Shown here: positions 1 to 5,279 of the stretch, piece by piece
Numbering within the stretch: the stretch's first letter is position 1
Layout of the letters: each line of letters starts with the position of its first letter
Origin: GCA-020348365 sp964347995
Lineage (GTDB): Archaea; Thermoproteota; Bathyarchaeia; Bathyarchaeales; Bathyarchaeaceae
Assembly (NCBI GenBank): GCA_964347995.1
Contig: CAYGBA010000061.1
Span: 1 to 8,793, forward strand
Length of the DNA stretch: 8,793 nucleotides
Reading direction: 5' to 3'
Notes under the pieces: generated by a model
Database searches by the model: none
Told to the model about the DNA's origin: nothing
What the model saw: only the letters and a program-made list of their open reading frames with translations
Translations under genes and position numbers: made by a program

Positions 1-79
1 ACGGAACTTCACATTCCTGGCCACAATCAGCGCAAACTGCCTTATGCATTTCTCTCGGTTCTCTTCTTCCATACGACAT
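1..79 (-). CDS. Small zinc-ribbon protein, N-terminal part only (runs off the window)
   Basis: Twenty-six codons are visible before the window edge. After a short basic N-terminus, residues 11-26 read MHKAVCADCGQECEVP, with Cys at 16, 19 and 23. This matches the start of a small archaeal/bacterial zinc-ribbon family whose members usually continue with a second Cys pair (pattern CxxC) about 15-20 residues later; that half is outside the window. The ATG is at 79-77, preceded by a strong GGAGGTG ribosome site at 94-88 with eight bases between them, which supports this start. The biochemical role of the family is not established; a nucleic-acid or protein-binding zinc knuckle is the usual guess. 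The gene diverges from the DUF4438 gene and shares its upstream region. Confidence 0.72.
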   Translation of the reverse strand, partial: MSYGRREPREMHKAVCADCGQECEVP

Positions 80-87
80 CTAGATTA

Positions 88-94
88 CACCTCC
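88..94 (-). promoter_or_regulatory. Ribosome binding site of the zinc-ribbon gene
   Basis: GGAGGTG on the minus strand lies eight bases before the ATG at 79-77. It is close to a full anti-16S match and fixes the start of the partial gene. Confidence 0.7.
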
Positions 95-105
95 GATTCC
101 CTAAA

Positions 106-134
106 AGAACTAGTTTCATCAGAGCACTAGTTCT
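106..134. promoter_or_regulatory. Perfect 9-bp inverted repeat, possible operator
   Basis: AGAACTAGT (106-114) and ACTAGTTCT (126-134) are exact reverse complements separated by 11 bases, so arm centres are 20 bp apart, about two helical turns. If the TATA-like box at 156-163 drives the minus-strand zinc-ribbon gene, transcription would start around 135, at the edge of this repeat. That fits a repressor site blocking initiation, or a hairpin at the 5' end of the leader. The symmetry is seen directly; the role is inferred. Confidence 0.45.
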
Positions 135-155
135 GGAATGATTACCTTAAAGTTG

Positions 156-166
156 CTTATAAATTT
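156..166. promoter_or_regulatory. TATA-like box in the divergent region
   Basis: CTTATAAATTT is a good archaeal TATA element. Read on the plus strand it would start a transcript near 186, with about 120 bases of leader before the DUF4438 gene. Read on the minus strand (AAATTTATAAG) it would start one near 135, about 56 bases before the zinc-ribbon gene. Its near-symmetry means the direction cannot be settled from sequence. Confidence 0.5.
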
Positions 167-247
167 GCGCGCGTACGTTTCGCTTGGGTTTATGTTTGGG
201 CCAAGAATTTTAGAAAGAGACTCCTATGCACGCGTTTGTTCTTTCAG

Positions 248-272
248 TCAACAAAATCTTAAATGTTGTTGA
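248..272. promoter_or_regulatory. Inverted repeat surrounding a second TATA-like element
   Basis: TCAACAA (248-254) and TTGTTGA (266-272) are exact reverse complements, again with an 11-base spacer. The spacer contains CTTAAAT (258-264), a plausible weak TATA box. A start 25 bases downstream would be near 287, giving a 20-base leader before the GTG at 307. A factor bound to the arms would cover the TATA box. Functional reading is inference. Confidence 0.35.
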
Positions 273-306
273 TCTCTAGTTGTTGGCAAGAAGAAGGGAC
301 CAAAAA

Positions 307-1197
307 GTGTTAAGAACAAACGAAGACAGATTAGTGAAAATCTCCGTTGTCGGAGAGGTAGCGAGCCCCGTTTTTGGGAGGTCACCATACCGCATATCTG
401 CGGACGGGCATCCCGTTGTGTTGCCCAGTGTTGGCGGAATCACCTACAACATAAGAGTGGGAGACCTCGCATGCGGATGGGAAGCAGACCATGTGGAGCC
501 TGGCGTGAGCATCGAAAACAAAGAGAAGGACGAGCGTTTTCCCCAAGCAGCCAACCGAGCGTTGAACGTCTTGGCCTGTGTGGGAAACGAGGCAGCCGTC
601 ACCTCTGAGAGCGCGAAAGGGGAAACGGGCGTGGTTACAGGGAAGCATGGCGGAATCGAACATGTTCTGGTGGATTTCCCGCCCGAAGTCATGGACAAGC
701 TAATGATCAGCGAGAAAATTCTGATTAAGGCCTTTGGCGTTGGGTTAAAGCTGCTGGATTATCCCGAGGTAAAAGTGATGAATATGGATCCACGCTTCTT
801 GCATGCCTTATCAACCACACCCAGAGACGACAAGCTGGAGATCCCTGTGACGCATAGGATTCCAGCCGCAATCATGGGTTCAGGCTTGGGAGCCGACCAA
901 ACCTACTCTGGTGACTATGACATTCAGCTGTTCGACAAAAATATGAGAAAGAAATACGGCTTAGACGATTTGAGGCTGGGCGACTTAGTGGCTATCATGA
1001 ATGCAGACCACTCATATGGTCGAATCTACAGAGAAGGCGCCGTTTCAGTAGGGATTGTGGTGCACAGTAACTGCGTAATCTCTGGACATGGGCCAGGAGT
1101 TACTACCCTGTTCACTTGTGATGATGGAAAAATTGTGCCAAGGATAGACGGGGAGGCAAACATCGCTAAGATCCTCAAATTGAGAAAAGATCTGTGA
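307..1197 (+). CDS. DUF4438 family protein
   Basis: A 296-residue protein recognised as DUF4438, a family found in archaea and thermophilic bacteria (for example Thermotoga TM1086). Family hallmarks are visible: the N-terminal TNEDRLVKISVVGEV stretch, then PVVLPSVGGITYNIRVGD, GWEADHVEPGVS, a GKHGGIEHVLVDF loop, KAFGVGLKLLDYPEVKVMN, MGSGLGADQTYSGDYDI, and a C-terminal VGIVVHSNCVISGHGPGV segment. The conserved His, Asp and Glu in the GWEADHVEPG and SGHGPG motifs could form an active or metal site, but the function is unknown. I start it at GTG 307 because homologues begin just before the TNEDRLV stretch. An in-frame TTG at 280 would add nine basic residues and lacks a ribosome site. No signal peptide or membrane segment is seen. 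The gene converges with the class V enzyme downstream. Confidence 0.88.
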   Translation: MLRTNEDRLVKISVVGEVASPVFGRSPYRISADGHPVVLPSVGGITYNIRVGDLACGWEADHVEPGVSIENKEKDERFPQAANRALNVLACVGNEAAVTSESAKGETGVVTGKHGGIEHVLVDFPPEVMDKLMISEKILIKAFGVGLKLLDYPEVKVMNMDPRFLHALSTTPRDDKLEIPVTHRIPAAIMGSGLGADQTYSGDYDIQLFDKNMRKKYGLDDLRLGDLVAIMNADHSYGRIYREGAVSVGIVVHSNCVISGHGPGVTTLFTCDDGKIVPRIDGEANIAKILKLRKDL

Positions 1198-1211
1198 CTA
1201 TTCTGCAACTA

Positions 1212-1249
1212 GGTTGAAGCAGGCAGCTGATAGCCTCACGGTCACAACC
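1212..1249. terminator. Weak nested hairpin between convergent genes
   Basis: GGTTG (1212-1216) pairs with CAACC (1245-1249), and inside them AGGC (1221-1224) pairs with GCCT (1232-1235). It lies in the 94-base gap between the convergent DUF4438 and class V enzyme genes, where both transcripts must end. There is no clear T-run, so this is a weak candidate. The remaining gap also holds the 10-bp palindrome TTGTATACAA at 1270-1279. Confidence 0.2.
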
Positions 1250-1291
1250 AAATTACGTGCGCACAGGCGTTGTATACAATGTTGATAAAAT

Positions 1292-2419
1292 TCACGAAGA
1301 GAGTTCTGCGACGAACCGGTCTATCTCCTCTTCCGTGTTGTAGAAGTGGGGTGAAACTCGTATTCCGTTCGCCCGCGCAGAGACTATTATTCCCTTCTTG
1401 AGCAGTTGCTCCACCCTCTCCTCTGGTCTGTCGATGACGAAGTTTGTGATTCCCGATCTGCATTCTTGATCTCTGGGTGTCTGAGACTTGAAGCCGCGTT
1501 GCTCCATCTCGTCCATCAGGTGCTCGGTTAGATGAAGTATACGCCTCTCAATGCTTGCTATTCCCACATTTAAGAGGAGTTGGATAGCAGCTGCAGCTCC
1601 GATGAAGCTGATTATGCTGGGACTCCCAACCTCGAAGCGACTGGCAGTTTCTGACAGATCAAGGCTCCACACATCCCATAGATCGATGGTCTCGAAGATC
1701 TCCTGTTTAACGCTTGCCCATCCCACAAAGGGGGGTTCAAATTCTTCAACAAGTTCTTTGCGCATGTATAGGAAGCCGGCTCCTGCAGGTCCGAGAAGCC
1801 ATTTATAGCAAGCTGCGGTGAGAAAGTCTACGTTGTCTCGCTTTACATCGATTTGCATAGCACCTGCAGATTGGATGGCGTCGACCAAGAGGAGGGCTCC
1901 GTGTTCATGTGCAATTTGTGCTAGGGAGGCCAGGTCGTTTCGAAAGCCGTTGGCGTATTCCACATGGCTGATGGCGATGACTACTGTTTTGTCATCTACT
2001 GCCTTTTTGACATCATTGAGAAGAATTCTTCCATCCACATTTTTGACGTACCTAATGTCTACTCCAGGCTTCTTTTTCAACCAAGGATAAACCACAGAGG
2101 GATATTCGATGTCTGTCACAACGACGTTTGACCCTGAAGGATAGTCTAGCATGCTAGCCACAATATTTAGTCCAGTAGAGGTGTTGGGAACTAGCGCTAT
2201 TTCATCCGACTTGCAGTTAACCAGATTCGCAAAAGGCTTTCTCAAATCATCTAAGTTACCGGAGATCGTTCCAAACTCGGAGAATTCTTTTATGTGTCTT
2301 TGTATGGTCTCCAGTACTTGCTTAGGATACGGAGAAATAGCGGCATGGTTCATGAATACCTTGTTTTTGACTATAGGAAACTGTTCACGAAGACTCTGAA
2401 GGCGCCTCATTATTCTCAC
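1292..2419 (-). CDS. Class V aminotransferase-fold PLP enzyme (cysteine desulfurase/epimerase-like)
   Basis: A full-length (375 aa) fold-type I PLP enzyme of the aminotransferase class V family, which includes cysteine desulfurases, selenocysteine lyases and isopenicillin-N-epimerase-like proteins. Landmarks in order: NHAAISPYP (24-32), phosphate-binding NTSTGLN (79-85), SHVEYANG (151-158), the PLP-nitrogen aspartate in LLVDAIQSAG (D180, Q183), the Schiff-base lysine in CYKWLLGPAGAGFLY (K206), RFEVGSPS (261-268), and a substrate-carboxylate arginine in GIRVSPHFYNTEEEIDRF (R354). The flexible loop that carries the catalytic Cys in SufS-type desulfurases reads SARANGIRVSPHF, without Cys, so a canonical desulfurase is unlikely. 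The substrate cannot be named. The start is GTG 2419 or the in-frame ATG at 2410; the ATG has a short GTGAG upstream. A TATA-like element lies at 2460-2468. Confidence 0.9.
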   Translation of the reverse strand: MRIMRRLQSLREQFPIVKNKVFMNHAAISPYPKQVLETIQRHIKEFSEFGTISGNLDDLRKPFANLVNCKSDEIALVPNTSTGLNIVASMLDYPSGSNVVVTDIEYPSVVYPWLKKKPGVDIRYVKNVDGRILLNDVKKAVDDKTVVIAISHVEYANGFRNDLASLAQIAHEHGALLLVDAIQSAGAMQIDVKRDNVDFLTAACYKWLLGPAGAGFLYMRKELVEEFEPPFVGWASVKQEIFETIDLWDVWSLDLSETASRFEVGSPSIISFIGAAAAIQLLLNVGIASIERRILHLTEHLMDEMEQRGFKSQTPRDQECRSGITNFVIDRPEERVEQLLKKGIIVSARANGIRVSPHFYNTEEEIDRFVAELSS

Positions 2420-2429
2420 ACAATTGTGT
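2418..2429. promoter_or_regulatory. 12-bp perfect palindrome over the start of the class V enzyme gene
   Basis: ACACAATTGTGT is self-complementary over all 12 bases. It overlaps the GTG codon at 2419 and lies just downstream of the transcription start predicted from the TATA-like box at 2460-2468. A dimeric repressor here would block initiation or escape. No other copy was noticed in the window. Role inferred. Confidence 0.35.
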
Positions 2430-2448
2430 TATAGTGTTTCATCTAGTG

Positions 2449-2468
2449 AAGCCGATAGGCTTAAAATC
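2449..2468 (-). promoter_or_regulatory. Putative promoter of the class V enzyme gene
   Basis: On the minus strand GATTTTAAG (2468-2460) is a TATA-like box; initiation about 25 bases on would be near 2438, leaving a leader of 20-30 bases. AAGCC (2449-2453) and GGCTT (2458-2462) form a small inverted repeat overlapping the box edge. Confidence 0.4.
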
Positions 2469-2552
2469 TTTGCAGAACTCCGCTTCAAGACTATTTGTCT
2501 AAAAATGGTTTGGGGATTGCAATATTACCGATGAGAAGGTTTATTAACTATT

Positions 2553-2598
2553 AATATATAAGAGATATCAGGATTCCAGATACGTAAAAAAGCGGTGA
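2553..2598 (+). promoter_or_regulatory. Promoter and ribosome site of the FUN14 gene
   Basis: AATATATAAG around 2553-2562 is a strong archaeal TATA box, with initiation expected near 2583. GGTGA at 2594-2598 is a ribosome site 12 bases before the ATG at 2611. Confidence 0.6.
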
Positions 2599-2610
2599 CG
2601 CTGAGACACA

Positions 2611-2919
2611 ATGGTAGAACCTATCACTCTCCTCCTTCCTCAGTTGGCTCAGCTGAGCACAGGCGGATTCGGAGGATTTCTGGCTGGATTCGTCATTAAG
2701 AAGATAGTGAAGATCATCGTGTTCTTTTTAGGGTTGGGTTTTCTCTGCCTCCTGTTCCTGAGCCAAAGAGGAATCGTCAGCATTAACTATGAAAAACTCA
2801 TAGATGCGGTTTCAACATCTCTCCCTCAAATCGCTGCCTTCCTTTCCACCGCCGTTGCCCTTCTGCCATTCGCTTCGAGTTTTGCAGTTGGATTTGCGCT
2901 GGGGATATGGAAGGGATAA
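2611..2919 (+). CDS. FUN14 family membrane protein
   Basis: A 102-residue integral membrane protein matching the FUN14 family by overall pattern: a glycine-rich first segment (GGFGGFLAGFVIKKIVK, about 18-34) running into a second hydrophobic stretch (about 35-52), a short linker with the family-like RGIVSINYEKL (53-63), and a C-terminal hydrophobic helix (about 71-100) ending in the glycine-bearing AVGFALGIWKG. The GxxGG and GxxxG spacing suggests tight helix packing. Eukaryotic relatives (FUNDC1) act in mitophagy, but prokaryotic members have no established role, and I assign none. The length is normal for archaeal members. ATG 2611 is supported by the TATA box and GGTGA site upstream. It is divergent from the class V enzyme and probably transcribed alone; a run of six T at 2960-2965 may end the transcript. 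Confidence 0.82.
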   Translation: MVEPITLLLPQLAQLSTGGFGGFLAGFVIKKIVKIIVFFLGLGFLCLLFLSQRGIVSINYEKLIDAVSTSLPQIAAFLSTAVALLPFASSFAVGFALGIWKG

Positions 2920-2959
2920 CCCTTTCCCCTTAGCAGAGCTTCATTTCGTGAAAAGACCA

Positions 2960-2965
2960 TTTTTT
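2960..2965 (+). terminator. Oligo-T run after the FUN14 gene
   Basis: Six consecutive T about 40 bases after the FUN14 stop, with no strong stem before it. T-runs alone commonly terminate archaeal transcription, so this is a reasonable but weak candidate. Confidence 0.3.
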
Positions 2966-3030
2966 GACATTATTGGTTTTATGCGACTGGAACGGTACGT
3001 AGTAGTGTATATCTGAAGGGGGGTAGAATT

Positions 3031-3275
3031 ATGTCGCTTATGCCCGATTTTGAGTTGGGCTTATGGAACGCTTCGATTTTCATGCTTCCCTATGTATTGA
3101 CTTTTCCTCTGCGGCTTCATGGATTTTCTTGTTGATCGCAATGATAATTACGGTTGGAGTAGTCGTTCTTATAGGTCTCGAGGAACAGGGCTGCCTTAAG
3201 CACTACGGCGACGTCTATCGTGAATACATGAATAGAACTCCACGATGGATAGGAATCCCACGCTCAGAGAGGTAG
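3031..3275 (+). pseudogene. Remnant of an isoprenylcysteine carboxyl methyltransferase-like gene
   Basis: Two pieces of one membrane methyltransferase family (ICMT/NnrU-like) sit in different frames. The first, from ATG 3031, reads MSLMPDFELGLWNASIFMLP, the typical N-terminus of this family, and stops at TGA 3133-3135 after 34 codons. The second, in the frame that closes at 3275, reads SWIFLLIAMIITVGVVVLIG and then LEEQGCLKHYGDVYREYMNR followed by TPRWIGIPRSER, the family's C-terminal helix and basic tail. The middle of a normal protein of roughly 190-220 residues is missing, including the SAM-binding region around the NPMYxG motif. A large internal deletion with a frame change explains this best. 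The ribosome site (GGGGGGT before the ATG) and a TATA-like GTTTTATG at 2976-2983 survive, suggesting recent decay. Alternatives are a sequencing/assembly error or a residual membrane peptide. Confidence 0.72.
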
Positions 3276-3277
3276 CA

Positions 3278-3286
3278 GTTTTTATC
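3278..3286 (+). promoter_or_regulatory. TATA-like box before the desulforedoxin gene
   Basis: GTTTTTATC at 3278-3286 is an A/T-rich element whose start point would fall near 3307, giving a leader of about 65 bases that ends in a very strong ribosome site. Confidence 0.35.
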
Positions 3287-3356
3287 TGTATGTAATGCAC
3301 ACATTTGAGATTGCAGATTGTGCGTTTGAAGGTATAGGAAGAGGCGGTTAGATTTG

Positions 3357-3367
3357 GAGGGAGGTGA
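3357..3367 (+). promoter_or_regulatory. Ribosome binding site deciding a GTG start
   Basis: GGAGGGAGGTGA precedes the start by about five bases. The ATG at 3371 is immediately followed by TGA, so the functional start must be the overlapping GTG at 3373. Confidence 0.6.
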
Positions 3368-3372
3368 AGAAT

Positions 3373-3489
3373 GTGACCAAGAAGGGTGAAACATACGTTT
3401 GTGAGATATGCGGTAACAAGGTGCAGGTGCTGGAAGCAGGCTTCGGGACGCTGGTTTGCTGCGGACAGGATATGAGCCTAGTAGAATGA
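3373..3489 (+). CDS. Stand-alone desulforedoxin-like iron protein
   Basis: A 38-codon gene beginning with GTG. The protein has Cys at 10, 13, 29 and 30: ETYVCEICGNKVQVLEAG, then LVCCGQDMSLVE. The CxxC...CC pattern and spacing are those of desulforedoxin and of the N-terminal domain of desulfoferrodoxin, where four Cys bind one rubredoxin-like Fe atom in a small dimer. The D. gigas desulforedoxin is about the same length, so this is a complete single-domain protein and not a truncated desulfoferrodoxin; the superoxide-reducing C-terminal domain is absent. A likely role is cytoplasmic electron transfer or oxidative-stress defence, by family knowledge. A strong ribosome site supports translation. 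It lies alone between the methyltransferase remnant and a convergent regulator. A T-run at 3540-3544 may end it. Confidence 0.85.
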   Translation: MTKKGETYVCEICGNKVQVLEAGFGTLVCCGQDMSLVE

Positions 3490-3525
3490 CGCCTAAGAAT
3501 CGCTAAATTGGCATAAAACGGGGGG

Positions 3526-3544
3526 AGCCGGCTAGTTCCTTTTT
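3526..3544 (+). terminator. Possible terminator after the desulforedoxin gene
   Basis: The palindrome AGCCGGCT (3526-3533) is followed closely by TTTTT (3540-3544). It lies in the gap between two convergent genes, about 40 bases after the desulforedoxin stop. Confidence 0.35.
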
Positions 3545-3553
3545 CCGCTGAAG

Positions 3554-4597
3554 CTACTGCGCGAGTATTTCTCCATTCTTGGAAAGCCTATACTTGCCTT
3601 CTGCTTCTTCTACAAATCCACCATTCTTGAGATCTGGTGCAGCCATGGTTTGTCTGCTGCGTTCTAGCAGAGAAGCTGATGCCTTGGAAGCGTCTGACAC
3701 AAGATTTGCCATTTCTTCTAGGAAATCTGCAACTTCTCCTCCCGAAGAAGTGAGTTCATAGGTTCTAGGTTTCTCTCGTCTAAAGACCAGTCTTCTCTTT
3801 CTGAGTCTGCGCACATATTTGTAGGTTCTCCTGAGGTTTATGCCGACCTCTTTGGAAAGCTCGCGAGCGGATGCGCCAGCCTCCGGGATGGCTTCATAGA
3901 TTTTCTTCTCTGTCGGCGAAAACTTCTTTTTCGGAGCTTTTTTGGTTCTGAAGTAGAATACGTAGTCGGAAGATTTGGTCCTGATTGCTAATCCCTCTTT
4001 AATAAGTCTCTGGATAGTTCTAGACAGAGTATTTTGGGGCACAGGTCCGACAAGATCCTCGTAGGTTTTTGGTCCATGTTTCAGCTTTCTCAACAGGATT
4101 TCTTCGTAGCAGCGGGAGTGGGATGGTAGCGAATCTTCCACATCAAATTTGCTCAGGACGTCCCTAAATTTTCGACCATACAACGTCAGTCTATACTTGT
4201 TGCTGTCTTTCCTGACAAGACCTGCCTCTAGTAGCGGTTCAACATATGAGTTGGCTATGGTGCGACGACTATGATAGTATCCCTTATCCCGCAAGTATTC
4301 TTGTAGATCCTCAATGCTATGGGGCCACTCAGAAAGTGCGTCAATGACTTCTCGTCTTCTGCCATTTTTCACAGCATTCAGCAAACCTCGAAAGTAGTTG
4401 TCTTCGCAAAGCGTTCCATTCATTTCCAGAAGTTCGTTTTTTGTCTTCCAAATCTCACATCGTTCAGCGCAAACCATCGGAGAAGCAGGCTCGCAGTGTT
4501 GGCAAATGCTGTCTACCTGTCTTAGTGTTTCGACCAATGTTGCTGCGTTGTCTGTTGCCTTCAACAACCACTCATGAGACTTTATTTCGATCACCAT
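3554..4597 (-). CDS. Multi-winged-helix transcriptional regulator with N-terminal Cys cluster
   Basis: A 347-residue predicted DNA-binding protein without a signal or membrane segment. The N-terminal part (1-65) has a Cys cluster, C32-x2-C35-x7-C43-x3-C47, resembling a metal or Fe-S site. Three winged-helix units follow: about 75-145 (REVIDALSEWPHSIEDLQEY ... GLVRKDSNKYRLTLYGRKF), 164-217 (EEILLRKLKHGPKTYEDLVG ... SDYVFYFRT) and 227-286 (SPTEKKIYEAIPEAG, ARELSKEVGINLRRTYKYVR, then a wing ending YELTSSG). The end (317-345) resembles the wing of a fourth, NGGFVEEAEGKYRLSKNGEI. Such tandem arrays are common in archaeal regulators; the exact family is not recognised. ATG 4597 has GGTG at 4610-4607 as ribosome site. 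It is divergent from the HTH gene at 4768 and separated from it by an operator-like array, so shared or cross regulation is likely. A metal, oxidant or thiol ligand is inference from the Cys cluster. Confidence 0.75.
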   Translation of the reverse strand: MVIEIKSHEWLLKATDNAATLVETLRQVDSICQHCEPASPMVCAERCEIWKTKNELLEMNGTLCEDNYFRGLLNAVKNGRRREVIDALSEWPHSIEDLQEYLRDKGYYHSRRTIANSYVEPLLEAGLVRKDSNKYRLTLYGRKFRDVLSKFDVEDSLPSHSRCYEEILLRKLKHGPKTYEDLVGPVPQNTLSRTIQRLIKEGLAIRTKSSDYVFYFRTKKAPKKKFSPTEKKIYEAIPEAGASARELSKEVGINLRRTYKYVRRLRKRRLVFRREKPRTYELTSSGGEVADFLEEMANLVSDASKASASLLERSRQTMAAPDLKNGGFVEEAEGKYRLSKNGEILAQ

Positions 4598-4614
4598 GGC
4601 TGATACACCTGATT

Positions 4615-4724
4615 ACGCATGTCATAAGGCCATCATGAAAGTCATCGTATCTGGCCCTTTTCAAGGAGTGATGCGTTAGGCACGCCTTATGACATACGTC
4701 ATACAATCATGACATACGTCATAC
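4615..4724. promoter_or_regulatory. Operator-like array of ATGAC/GTCAT dyads between two regulator genes
   Basis: Two perfect 16-bp direct repeats, ATGACATACGTCATAC, lie at 4689-4704 and 4709-4724, exactly 20 bp apart. Each contains the dyad ATGAC-N4-GTCAT. On the other side, GTCAT recurs at 4621 and 4641, also 20 bp apart, and ATGA-N3-TCAT spans 4635-4645. ATGTCATAAGGC (4619-4630) is an exact inverted copy of 4684-4695, and the match extends to 15 of 16 bases (4615-4630 versus 4684-4699). Helical phasing, dyad symmetry and placement at both gene starts fit cooperative binding by one of the flanking regulators. Confidence 0.7.
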
Positions 4725-4732
4725 TTATATAC
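4723..4732 (+). promoter_or_regulatory. TATA box of the COG2522-like regulator gene
   Basis: ACTTATATAC abuts the second operator repeat, which therefore occupies the position of the TFB recognition element. Initiation is expected near 4752, leaving only about 15 bases before the ATG at 4768. A factor on the repeats could either recruit or exclude TFB. Confidence 0.6.
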
Positions 4733-4767
4733 ATTTCTGTACTAATGCTACGGTCAGTGAAGCTAAC

Positions 4768-5151
4768 ATGTTGATCCCATGCGAAGTGGCGGTGAAATCC
4801 CTCGTTCCATCTATTCGATCCGCTATAGCAATAGAACTGACGCAAACCTATGGATTGAAGCAAACGGAAGTGGCAAATCTTTTGGGCGTCACTCAGACGG
4901 CCGTGAGCAAATATACGCGACACATCAGAGGCGCAGTCATTGAGATTGAAAAGATAGAAGAGGTTCGACCGATATTCAAGGAGACAGTGGTGCTGCTGGC
5001 CAATAGGAACATCTCCAGATACGAACTTGCAGGAAGATTCTGTGAAATCTGTGAGATCATCAGACGAAAACGCTTGTTGTGTGAACTATGCAAACGTTCA
5101 GATCCATCAATTGACATTCAGAAATGCTTCGTTTGTGTGCACGAAAGATGA
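4768..5151 (+). CDS. COG2522-like HTH transcriptional regulator with three CxxC pairs
   Basis: A 127-residue protein resembling archaeal XRE-type regulators of COG2522: the start MLIPCEVAVKSLVPSIRSAI matches the family's usual PCE...PSIR opening, and the helix-turn-helix at about 31-52 reads KQTEVANLLGVTQTAVSKYT. The C-terminal part is unusually rich in Cys: C92xxC95, C105xxC108 and C120xxC123, plus C5 in the opening. Family members commonly end with a single CEIC-type pair, so three pairs suggest a metal-binding or redox-sensing module; this is inference. ATG 4768 follows a short leader with only a weak GTGAAG ribosome site. The gene faces the multi-winged-helix regulator across the operator array and probably regulates itself and/or its neighbour. 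The unrecognised gene at 5280 is next on the same strand, 128 bases on. Confidence 0.8.
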   Translation: MLIPCEVAVKSLVPSIRSAIAIELTQTYGLKQTEVANLLGVTQTAVSKYTRHIRGAVIEIEKIEEVRPIFKETVVLLANRNISRYELAGRFCEICEIIRRKRLLCELCKRSDPSIDIQKCFVCVHER

Positions 5152-5180
5152 GTTTTCCGTATTTTGTTGCTATCAAACTC

Positions 5181-5185
5181 ACTTT
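5181..5185 (+). terminator. Oligo-T run after the HTH regulator gene
   Basis: Five T within CACTTTTTGAC, about 30 bases after the regulator stop. It could separate this gene's transcript from the next. No stem precedes it, so confidence is low. Confidence 0.25.
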
Positions 5186-5236
5186 TTGACAATCTCATAC
5201 TCTGAAGTGGGCACTAGTTTTTCTGGTGCAAAAAAG

Positions 5237-5269
5237 ATTTTAGAAAGATTAAGAGAGTCTAGTTGGGTG
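5237..5269 (+). promoter_or_regulatory. TATA-like element and ribosome site before the 119-aa gene
   Basis: ATTTTAGA at 5237-5244 is a weak TATA-like box, and GGTGA at 5265-5269 is a ribosome site ten bases before ATG 5280. It would leave only four bases before the upstream in-frame TTG at 5274, which favours the ATG. Confidence 0.35.
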
Positions 5270-5279
5270 ACTCTTGGTT

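Noticed and set aside
382..698. Two open frames of 93 and 84 codons on the minus strand
   Set aside because: They lie entirely inside the well-supported DUF4438 gene, have no ribosome site and resemble no protein.
2804..3016. 70-codon plus-strand frame overlapping the end of FUN14
   Set aside because: It is FUN14 coding sequence read in another frame and then intergenic DNA; composition is odd (Pro/Ser/Arg/Leu-rich) and no start signal is present.
4689..4724. Two 16-bp direct repeats considered as a mini CRISPR array
   Set aside because: The spacer would be only four bases, there are only two units, and each is itself a dyad next to a TATA box; operator sites explain them better.
4699..5117. 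Minus-strand frames of 74 codons each opposite the HTH regulator
   Set aside because: They are antisense shadows; the plus-strand protein has clear HTH and CxxC motifs.
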